The translations under genes were made by a program, and so were the position numbers. The notes below the pieces were generated by a model. The model worked only from the letters and a program-made list of their open reading frames with translations. It was not told the origin of the DNA and ran no database searches. This document shows, piece after piece, positions 1-6,036 of a stretch of DNA of 8,022 nucleotides. Position 1 is the first letter of the stretch; the number at the start of each line of letters is the position of its first letter. Origin of the DNA: DAIDJM01 sp964250215 (GTDB lineage Bacteria; Pseudomonadota; Alphaproteobacteria; Acetobacterales; Acetobacteraceae); the NCBI GenBank assembly GCA_964250215.1, contig CAXUEX010000129.1, forward strand, positions 1 to 8,022, read 5' to 3'.

Positions 1-39
1 GTGGAGCGGGCCATGGGCTGGGTGGATTGCTAGCACATT

Positions 40-77
40 ATGCTTGCATGTGACGTCGACTGGCCTATATTGCCGCG
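40..77 (+). promoter_or_regulatory. Candidate hicAB promoter and operator
   Basis: A good -10-like hexamer TATATT lies at 66-71, 16 bases after a weak -35-like TTGCAT at 44-49 (3 of 6 consensus bases). The -35 overlaps a small palindrome, ATGC-TT-GCAT, at 40-49. HicB antitoxins with a C-terminal ribbon-helix-helix domain usually repress their own promoter, so this palindrome is a reasonable operator candidate. A start site 6-8 bases after the -10 would fall at 77-79, on the hicA GTG codon, and no Shine-Dalgarno sequence precedes that codon. This is motif reading by eye only; a promoter further upstream, outside the window, is equally possible. Confidence 0.3.
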
Positions 78-332
78 GTGAACTGCCGGCACCGCAGAAC
101 GCTACGGGCCGTGTTTCAGGAGCCGGTGCCCGCACACCTGAACTGGGACGATCTGGAGTCGCTGCTGCGGGCGGCCGGTTGTTCCGTGATCGAGGGAAGC
201 GGCTCGCGCGTGCGGTCCAGCCGGGATGGAGCGATTGCAACTTTTCACCGGCCGCATCCGGCGAAGGAAGCCAAGCGGTATCAGGTTCGGGACGCGCGGG
301 AATTTTTGTCGAGGATCGGAGTGCAGCCATGA
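78..332 (+). CDS. hicA: HicA-family mRNA interferase toxin
   Basis: This 84-residue protein is recognised as a HicA-type toxin, a small double-stranded-RNA-binding-fold ribonuclease that cuts mRNA when its HicB partner is absent. The start RHRRTLRAVF (residues 4-13), the W-x-x-L-E-x-L-L-x-x-x-G helix (23-34), and FHRPHP (56-61) followed by a short C-terminal helix ending in GV fit the RHRRTL subfamily. The GSH motif, whose His is catalytic in classical HicA, reads GSR here (residues 42-44), so catalysis may rest on other residues such as His57 or His60. The GTG start gives the expected family N-terminus; no ATG or ribosome binding site is visible upstream. The stop overlaps the hicB start (ATGA), so the two genes are one translationally coupled operon. 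Length is normal for the family. Confidence 0.85.
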   Translation: MNCRHRRTLRAVFQEPVPAHLNWDDLESLLRAAGCSVIEGSGSRVRSSRDGAIATFHRPHPAKEAKRYQVRDAREFLSRIGVQP

Positions 333-676
333 ACCGGCTCGGTTACAAGGGCTACTGGGCGAGGGTGGATTTCGATGCGAAGGATGCGTGCTTTGTCGGC
401 CGCGTGGCCGGGATCGACGACATCGTTGGCTTCCATGCCGACACGGTGGGTGGATTGGTCGCCGCTTTTCATGAAGCGGTGGATGATTACGTCGAGGCAT
501 GCAGCAAGCTTGGCAAACGTGCAGAGAAGCCGTGTTCGGGCAAGGTGATGCTACGCCTGTCGCCGGAGACCCACGCATCGGCGGCGATGGCGGCCAGAGT
601 TTCGGGCAAAAGCCTGAACCAATGGAGCGAGGAGGCGCTGCGGCGGGAGGCGGACCGGGAACTGGCCACCACGTGA
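329..676 (+). CDS. hicB: HicB-family antitoxin
   Basis: This 115-residue protein is a typical HicB antitoxin that binds and blocks HicA and probably represses the operon. Residues 6-60 form the partial RNase H-like fold: YKGYWARVDFD, then FVGRVAGIDDIVGFHADTV, then a helix in FHEAVDDYVEAC. Residues 72-110 are a ribbon-helix-helix/Arc-like domain, with KVMLRLSPETH as the strand and GKSLNQWSEEALRREA as the second helix. The ATG at 329 was chosen because GGAG at 318-321, inside hicA, sits 7 bases before it and because the protein then begins at the conserved domain. The same frame is open back to position 44, but that part is the shadow of hicA. The stop lies 3 bases from the convergent gor stop. 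Confidence 0.88.
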   Translation: MNRLGYKGYWARVDFDAKDACFVGRVAGIDDIVGFHADTVGGLVAAFHEAVDDYVEACSKLGKRAEKPCSGKVMLRLSPETHASAAMAARVSGKSLNQWSEEALRREADRELATT

Positions 677-679
677 CGA

Positions 680-2035
680 TCACGCGGTGCGTGTGCGAAC
701 GCGCATCGTGACCCATTCCTCGGCGCTGGTGGGATGGATGCCGATCGTGCGGTCGAAATCCAGCTTGGTGGCGCCGGCGTTCATGGCGATTCCGATCGCC
801 TGCATCATTTCGGCTGCGTCATCGCCCAGCATGTGCGCGCCCAGGATGCGCTGCGTGGACTGATCCACCACCAATTTCATCATGGTGCGGCGTTCGCGGC
901 CTGTCATGACATGGCGCATGGGCATGAATCGGGCGATATAGATATCGGTGGCGCCGCGCGCGGCGGCTTGTTCCTCGGTGAGGCCGCAGGTGCCGATCGG
1001 TGGCACCGAGAAGACGGCGGTGGGAATTGGATCGAACGACCATTGGCGCGCTTCCGGGGCGAACAGGCGTTCGGCCAGACGGTGGCCTTCGGCGATGGCG
1101 ACCGGGGTGAGGTTGGTGCGATTCGATACGTCGCCGATCGCATAGATGTGCGGCTGCGTGGTGCGGTGCTCGGCATCCACCTGCACGGCGCCGGTTTCGG
1201 TGCGCGCGACGCCGGCTTCGTCCAGACCAAGATTTTCGGTGTTCGGCAGGCGGCCGATGGCGAAGAACACCAGATCGCTATCGAAACTGCGGCCATCGGT
1301 GAGGTGCAGGCGTTTGGCGCCATCGGGGAGCTGTTCCAGTTTGTGCAGCAGCACGCTGGGATGCAGATTTATGCCGTTCGCGGTGAGCGCCTCGCACAGG
1401 GCTTCGCGCAGATCGTGGTCGAAGCCGCGCAAAGGATGGCGCTGGCGGTAGAGCAGATCGACCTCGGCGCCGAGACCGCGGAAGATGCCGGCGAATTCCA
1501 CGGCGATGTAGCCGCCGCCCACCAGCGTGACGCGCTTCGGGCGTTCGGGCAGGAAGAACGCATCGTCGGAAACGATGCCGAGTTCCGCGCCCTCGATGTC
1601 TGGCCAGGCGGGGCGGCCGCCGACCGCTATGACGACGCGCTCGGCGGTGATTTCGCGGTTGCCGACGCGCAGCGTGTGCGGGTCGATTAGCATTGCGCGC
1701 TCGAAAATGGGCTCGACGCCGGCGCTTTGCAGCAGCTTCACGTAGATGCCGTTGAGGCGGGCGATTTCGCGGTCCTTTGCCGCCATCAGGATTTTCCAGT
1801 CATGCACCGGCGCCTCGCCCATCCAGCCGAAACCGTGCGCATCGGCGGCGTACGCGGCGTATTCGGCAGCCTGCACCATGAGTTTTTTCGGCACGCAGCC
1901 GACATTGACGCAGGTGCCACCCCAGTGGCGTTCCTCGGCGATCGCGACTTTCGCGCCGTGCGTGGCAGCGATGCGGGCGCAACGGACGCCGCCGCTGCCG
2001 CCACCTATGACGAAGAGGTCGTAATCGTGGGGCAT
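680..2035 (-). CDS. gor: Glutathione-disulfide reductase
   Basis: This 451-residue cytoplasmic FAD enzyme of the class I pyridine nucleotide-disulfide oxidoreductases reduces oxidised glutathione with NADPH. The FAD Rossmann motif GGGSGG is at residues 11-16. The redox pair is Cys42/Cys47 in GGTCVNVGCVPKK. The second dinucleotide site GGGYIAVEFA (173-182) is followed by Arg197, Arg199 and Arg203, basic residues expected for NADPH rather than NADH. The second FAD motif YAIGDV lies further on, and the C-terminal HPTSAEE supplies catalytic His434 and Glu439. Glutathione reductase is favoured over mercuric, dihydrolipoamide or trypanothione reductase by the short length and this motif set. The ATG at 2035 gives the standard N-terminus; an in-frame GTG at 2086 would add 17 basic residues. 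GGAGG stands 15 bases upstream of the ATG, rather far for a ribosome binding site. No OxyR site could be recognised. Confidence 0.93.
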   Translation of the reverse strand: MPHDYDLFVIGGGSGGVRCARIAATHGAKVAIAEERHWGGTCVNVGCVPKKLMVQAAEYAAYAADAHGFGWMGEAPVHDWKILMAAKDREIARLNGIYVKLLQSAGVEPIFERAMLIDPHTLRVGNREITAERVVIAVGGRPAWPDIEGAELGIVSDDAFFLPERPKRVTLVGGGYIAVEFAGIFRGLGAEVDLLYRQRHPLRGFDHDLREALCEALTANGINLHPSVLLHKLEQLPDGAKRLHLTDGRSFDSDLVFFAIGRLPNTENLGLDEAGVARTETGAVQVDAEHRTTQPHIYAIGDVSNRTNLTPVAIAEGHRLAERLFAPEARQWSFDPIPTAVFSVPPIGTCGLTEEQAAARGATDIYIARFMPMRHVMTGRERRTMMKLVVDQSTQRILGAHMLGDDAAEMMQAIGIAMNAGATKLDFDRTIGIHPTSAEEWVTMRVRTRTA

Positions 2036-2109
2036 TTGTGTTTCAGCGTGCCTCCGGCGGGCAAAGGCTCTGCCCTTGCATCCCACTGGGGCCGAAGACC
2101 CCGGACCCG

Positions 2110-2184
2110 CTATTTGGCAAATTGCTCATCCAGAGTCGGAGCTTGGTGCAGCTCGCAGCAGATCGCATTCACCAATTCACTCAT
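2110..2184 (-). CDS. Short ORF with Cys-Cys pair upstream of gor
   Basis: A 24-codon ORF starts with ATG at 2184 and is preceded by a purine-rich GGAAGTAAGG stretch ending 9 bases before the ATG, a reasonable ribosome binding site. The peptide runs MSELVNAICCELHQ and ends in LDEQFAK, with adjacent cysteines at residues 9-10, and it stops 74 bases before the gor ATG. The frame is open further upstream, to a stop at about 2260, and the added residues (including GLEVRFGH) also look protein-like. It may therefore be the 3' end of a longer gene, out of frame with the ORF at 2208-2516. It could also be a leader peptide for gor or a chance ORF. The product is not recognised. Confidence 0.25.
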   Translation of the reverse strand: MSELVNAICCELHQAPTLDEQFAK

Positions 2185-2207
2185 GTGGCCAAACCTTACT
2201 TCCAGCC

Positions 2208-2516
2208 CTACGTAACATCTGCAGGACACGACAGACCCACATTGCATTCCGCAGCAATCTCACGAGCAATTGATGCGTGTTGGGCAGAAGATAGCTTTTG
2301 TGTCACTCCATCCCAAGGTCCGGCTTCTGTGTGAGACAAAGAGCGCTCATCCCATCCTTGCTGCGGACATTTGGCGTTTACTGCCCCAACCAAGCGCATT
2401 GTTTCGACCAAGGGAGGGTAATCTGGATCACCCCAGTGGCGCGCCGGGCTAGCAGTAGCCGTATAAAATGCGGTTGCGGAGATCAGCAACCCTGGCACGA
2501 CGCTCTGATATCGCAT
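2208..2516 (-). CDS. Hypothetical small secreted protein
   Basis: The 102-residue product is not recognised. The N-terminus resembles a signal peptide: Arg2, a hydrophobic stretch VVPGLLISATAF, then possible cleavage after ATA or SPA near residues 20-25. The mature part is acidic to neutral, with three cysteines (in AKCPQQG, AAECNVG and LSCPAD), which could suit a periplasmic protein. GAAG is 7 bases before the ATG, with GGAG slightly further. Third codon positions are only about half G or C, unlike the neighbouring genes, so either the gene is foreign or the frame is not coding. It is co-directional with aroQ (84 bases upstream) and gor. The frame ends soon after a region where the -1 frame also looks coding, so a frameshift near 2212-2262 is possible. 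Confidence 0.4.
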   Translation of the reverse strand: MRYQSVVPGLLISATAFYTATASPARHWGDPDYPPLVETMRLVGAVNAKCPQQGWDERSLSHTEAGPWDGVTQKLSSAQHASIAREIAAECNVGLSCPADVT

Positions 2517-2600
2517 CCTCGTTCTTCAGCTCCGTCGCAAGGCGAATTCAGCTCTATCGCCGAGAGTGGAAATCGGAAATGCTAACCGCCGAAAACGGCC

Positions 2601-2882
2601 TCATATCCCAGCAATCGTTTCGTGATGGAGTATCACTTCCCGAATCACGAACGCCAGGAATTTCTCCGCAAATTCGGGATCCAGCTTCGCGCCTTCGGCC
2701 AGCGCCCGCAGGCGGCTAATCTGCTGCGCTTCGCGGGCCGGATCGGCGGGGGGCATGGCCAGGCGCGCTTTCAGTTCGCCAACTTGCTGCGTGCATTTAA
2801 AGCGTTCCGCCAGCAGATAGATCAAGGCCGCGTCGATGTTGTCGATGCTTTCGCGCAGCCGTTGCAGTTCTGGCGGTATCAT
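2601..2882 (-). CDS. aroQ: Chorismate mutase, AroQ class
   Basis: This 93-residue all-helical cytoplasmic enzyme converts chorismate to prephenate for phenylalanine and tyrosine synthesis. Against the E. coli P-protein mutase domain, recalled from memory, the active-site residues line up with a constant offset of one: Arg10 (R11), Arg27 (R28), Lys38 (K39), Asp47 (D48), Arg50 (R51) and Glu51 (E52). The position of E. coli Gln88 is His87, next to Glu88; yeast chorismate mutase uses Glu there. No prephenate dehydratase or dehydrogenase domain is attached, so it is monofunctional. The ATG at 2882 has a G-run (complement of 2890-2895) 7 bases upstream. It begins 24 bases after the mdtB stop, so co-transcription with the pump genes is likely, though no functional link is evident. 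Confidence 0.9.
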   Translation of the reverse strand: MIPPELQRLRESIDNIDAALIYLLAERFKCTQQVGELKARLAMPPADPAREAQQISRLRALAEGAKLDPEFAEKFLAFVIREVILHHETIAGI

Positions 2883-2906
2883 GCGCAGGCCCCCCGCCCG
2901 GCCGCG

Positions 2907-5900
2907 TTATTCCGCCGCTGTCGCGCCGCGGAGTTTCTGGGCCATGCGTGGCATCTTGGCATCCGCGGCCGTGGGTGAGAAGTAGTGTTGCAGCCGGTCC
3001 AGATACAGGTAGATCACCGGTGTGGTATACAGCGTCAGCGCCTGGCTCAGCAGCAGGCCGCCGACCATCGCATAGCCGAGCGGCTGGCGCAGCTCCGATC
3101 CGGCGCCGGTGCCGAGCATGAGCGGCAGGCCGGAGAGCAGGGCGGCGGCCGTGGTCATCATGATCGGCCGGAAGCGCATCAGGCAGGCCTCGGTGATGGC
3201 TTCCAGCGGGTTCTTGTTGCGTTCGCGTTCGGCGTGGATCGCGAAATCCACCATCATGATGCCGTTCTTCTTCACGATGCCGATCAGCAGGATGATGCCG
3301 ATGATGGCGATCACTGAAAGATCGCGCCCGGCCAGCATCAGCATCACCAGCGCACCCACCCCGGCCGATGGCAGCGTGGAAAGGATCGTCAGCGGCAAGA
3401 TATAGCTCTCGTAGAGGATTCCGAGGACGATATAAACCGCAATGAGCGCCGCCGCGATGAGATAGGGCTCGCTGGAAAGCGAGGATTGGAACGCGGCCGC
3501 GTTGCCCTGGAACGAGCCTTGCAGCGCCTGCGGCGTGCCGATCTGGCGGTTCAGCGCATCGATCGCATTGACCGCGTCGCCGAGCGAAGCGCCGGGGATG
3601 AGATTGAAGCTGATGGTGACGGCGGGAAACTGGCTCTGGTGGTTCACCGCGAGCGGCGCGATCGGCTTGGTGCTGAGCTTCACGAGCGACGACAGCGGCA
3701 CGGCGTTGCCGGCGCTGCCTTTCACATACAGCATCTTCAGCGTGTTCAAATCGCCTTCGAGCTGCGGCGGCACTTCCAGCACCACGTAATACGAGCTGAG
3801 CTGCGTGAAGTATTGCGTCACCTCGCGCTGGCCGAACGCATCGTACAACGTGTCGTCGATCTGCTGCGGCTGGATGCCGTAGCGGGCGGCGGCTTCGCGG
3901 TCGATCGTGAGCGTCGCGGTGGTGCCGGCGATCTGCTGGTCGCTGGTGACGTCGCGCACCTGCTTGAGGCCGCGGATCTTGTCGAGCACGCGCGGCGCCC
4001 AGGTGTTGAGTTCGTTCGGATCCTCGTCCTGCAGCGTGTATTGATACAGCGTGCGGGCGTTGCGGGCGCCCACCGTGATGTCCTGCGCCGGCTGCATGAA
4101 GAGCTGCACGCCTTGCACCGCTTGCACTTTCTGCGAGAGCCTGGCGATCACGGTCATGATCGGATCGCGCTGGCTCCAGGGTTTCAAATTAATGTAGAGC
4201 CGGCCGTTGTTGCTGGTGTTGCCGTTGCCGCCGGCGCCGACGAGCGAGGCGAAGCTGGCCACGGCCGGATCGTGAAGCACGATCTGGTTCACGCCTTCCT
4301 GCAACTGCCGCATCCGGTCGTAACTCACGTCCTGGTTGGCGTTCGTGATGGCGATGATCAGGCCGATGTCCTGCTGCGGAAAGAAGCCTTTCGGGATTGC
4401 CACGAACAGCACGCCGGTGAGCGCCACGGTGCCGAGGAACACCATGAGCGTGACGAACCGGAAGCGCAGCGCCACCGCCAGCGTGCGGCGGTAGAAGCCG
4501 AGCATCGCATCGAAGCCGCGTTCCACCACGCGGTAGAGCCGGCCGTGCTTGTCGCCCTCGGCTTTCAGAAAGCGCGCGCACATCATGGGCGTGAGCGTGA
4601 GCGAGACGAAGGCCGAAAGCACGACGGTGAGCGAGACCGTCATTGCGAATTCGCGGAACAGCCGCCCGACCAGGCCGCCCATGAGCAGCAGCGGAATGAA
4701 CACCGCTATGAGCGAGATGCTGATGGAAACGATGGTGAAGCCGATTTCGCCGGCGCCTTTCAAAGCGGCTTCCGTCGGTTCCATGCCTTCCTCGACATGG
4801 CGGTAGATGTTTTCCAGCATCACAATGGCGTCGTCCACGACGAAGCCGACCGCGATCGTCAGGCCCATGAGCGAAAGATTATCCAGGCTGAACCCGAGCA
4901 GGTACATGCCGGCGAATGTGCCAACCAGCGCGAGCGGCACGGTGACACTGGGGATGATCGTGGCCCACAGGCTCCGCAGGAACAGGAAGATCACCATCAC
5001 AACGAGTGCCACCGACAGGCCGAGTGTGCGCTCGACATCGGATATCGAGGCGCGGATGGTCTGCGTGCGGTCCACCACCGTGGTGAGATGCACAGCCGGC
5101 GGAATGCTGACGCGGAGCTGCGGCAGGCGCTGCTTGATGCGCTCCACGGTGGCGATCACGTTGGCGCCAGGCTGCTTGAACAGGATCAGCAGCACGCCTT
5201 GCCGACCGTTCTGCCAGGAAATCTGTTCGCGGTTCTGCGGCCCGCGGATGGCGCGGCCGATATTCTTCACGCGCACCGGCGCGCCGTTGCGCCAGGCGAT
5301 GATCGTATTGTTCCAGGGCTCGGGCGTGGTGATCTGATCGTTGTCGAGCAGCGTGTAGCTCTGGCCCGGACCGTCGATGCTGCCTTTCGGGGAATTCACC
5401 GTAGCGAGCTGGATGGCGTTCCGCACGTCTTCCAGCGTCATGCCCATCGCCGCCAGGCGCGCGGGATCGATCTGCACGCGGATCGCCGGTTTCTGCTGCC
5501 CGGCAACGATCACCTGGCTGACGCCCGTGACCTGGCTGAGCTGCTGGCTGAGCACGTTTTCCGCGTAATCGTCCACTTGCGTGAGCGGCAGCAGATCGGA
5601 CCAGACGGAAATCAGGAAGATCGGCGCGTCGGCCGGGTTCACCTTGCGGAAAGTGGGCTGGCTGGGCAGGTTTTTCGGCAACTGGCCCTGCGCGCCGTTG
5701 ATCGCCTCCAACACGTCGGTGGCGGCGGCATCGACGCTGCGGCTGAGATCGAATTGCGCGGTGATCTGCGACTGGCCGAGCACGTTCACCGAGGTGAGCT
5801 GCGACAGCCCACTGATCTGGCTGAGCTGGGTTTCCAGCGGCTCGGCAACCGAGCTTGCCATGATGTCCGGGCTCGCACCGGGGAAATTCGCATTGATCGA

Positions 5901-6035
5901 GATCGTGGGAAATTCCACGGTGGGCAGCGGCGCCACCGGCAGCAGCGGATAGGTGGCGATGCCCAGCAGGAAAATCGCCGCCATCACCAGCGAAGTGGCG
6001 ATCGGGCGGCGAATGAAGGGGCTGGAAATGCTCAA
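2907..6035 (-). CDS. mdtB: RND multidrug efflux transporter, MdtB-like
   Basis: This 1042-residue inner-membrane protein is a proton/drug antiporter of the HAE1 RND family and forms trimers with an adaptor and an outer-membrane channel. TM1 is at about 12-30, the first periplasmic porter domain at about 31-335, TM2-TM6 at about 336-490, TM7 at about 526-546, the second porter domain to about 855, and TM8-TM12 at about 856-1012. The proton-relay residues are present: Asp401-Asp402 in GFVVDDAIVMLENI (AcrB D407/D408) and Lys923 in GIVKKNGIMMVDF (AcrB K940). VNSPKGSIDGP, GRLFREFA, FFPQQDIG and YIVLGILYES match MdtB more closely than AcrB. The start is TTG, one base after the mdtA stop; the next in-frame Met (18) would cut into TM1. 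A weak AGG lies 12 bases upstream, so translational coupling with mdtA is likely. Length is normal and no defect was seen. Confidence 0.94.
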   Translation of the reverse strand: MSISSPFIRRPIATSLVMAAIFLLGIATYPLLPVAPLPTVEFPTISINANFPGASPDIMASSVAEPLETQLSQISGLSQLTSVNVLGQSQITAQFDLSRSVDAAATDVLEAINGAQGQLPKNLPSQPTFRKVNPADAPIFLISVWSDLLPLTQVDDYAENVLSQQLSQVTGVSQVIVAGQQKPAIRVQIDPARLAAMGMTLEDVRNAIQLATVNSPKGSIDGPGQSYTLLDNDQITTPEPWNNTIIAWRNGAPVRVKNIGRAIRGPQNREQISWQNGRQGVLLILFKQPGANVIATVERIKQRLPQLRVSIPPAVHLTTVVDRTQTIRASISDVERTLGLSVALVVMVIFLFLRSLWATIIPSVTVPLALVGTFAGMYLLGFSLDNLSLMGLTIAVGFVVDDAIVMLENIYRHVEEGMEPTEAALKGAGEIGFTIVSISISLIAVFIPLLLMGGLVGRLFREFAMTVSLTVVLSAFVSLTLTPMMCARFLKAEGDKHGRLYRVVERGFDAMLGFYRRTLAVALRFRFVTLMVFLGTVALTGVLFVAIPKGFFPQQDIGLIIAITNANQDVSYDRMRQLQEGVNQIVLHDPAVASFASLVGAGGNGNTSNNGRLYINLKPWSQRDPIMTVIARLSQKVQAVQGVQLFMQPAQDITVGARNARTLYQYTLQDEDPNELNTWAPRVLDKIRGLKQVRDVTSDQQIAGTTATLTIDREAAARYGIQPQQIDDTLYDAFGQREVTQYFTQLSSYYVVLEVPPQLEGDLNTLKMLYVKGSAGNAVPLSSLVKLSTKPIAPLAVNHQSQFPAVTISFNLIPGASLGDAVNAIDALNRQIGTPQALQGSFQGNAAAFQSSLSSEPYLIAAALIAVYIVLGILYESYILPLTILSTLPSAGVGALVMLMLAGRDLSVIAIIGIILLIGIVKKNGIMMVDFAIHAERERNKNPLEAITEACLMRFRPIMMTTAAALLSGLPLMLGTGAGSELRQPLGYAMVGGLLLSQALTLYTTPVIYLYLDRLQHYFSPTAADAKMPRMAQKLRGATAAE

Positions 6036-6036
6036 T

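Larger units (their letters stand above)
2036..2600. other. Low-GC region between gor and aroQ
   Basis: This 565-base stretch holds no confidently identified gene. Hand counting of 2161-2340 gives 91 G+C in 180 bases (about 51%), against about 67% on a sample line within gor. The base composition differs enough to suggest transferred or decayed DNA. Two minus-strand reading frames are listed separately. A GCCG-AAAA-CGGC hairpin at 2588-2599, just after aroQ, has only a 4-bp stem and is a poor terminator. No inverted repeats of an insertion sequence and no transposase fragment were recognised. Confidence 0.55.

Noticed and set aside
1..33. Possible 3' end of an upstream plus-strand gene, closing with TAG at 31-33
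   Set aside because: Only ten codons are visible; too short to support a gene without flanking sequence.
44..328. N-terminal extension of hicB back to position 44
   Set aside because: The extension overlaps all of hicA in another frame and has no HicB-like sequence. The ATG at 329 has a good ribosome binding site and starts at the domain.
734..1690. A 318-codon plus-strand ORF opposite gor
   Set aside because: It is antisense to a clear glutathione reductase; its composition follows from the codon bias of gor and shows no recognisable motif.
2461..2469. TATAAAA-like sequence as a plus-strand promoter
   Set aside because: No -35 element lies at a suitable distance and no plus-strand gene follows; it lies inside the possible secreted-protein ORF on the other strand.
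2588..2599. GCCG-AAAA-CGGC hairpin after aroQ as a terminator
   Set aside because: The stem is only 4 bp and no T-run follows on the minus strand.
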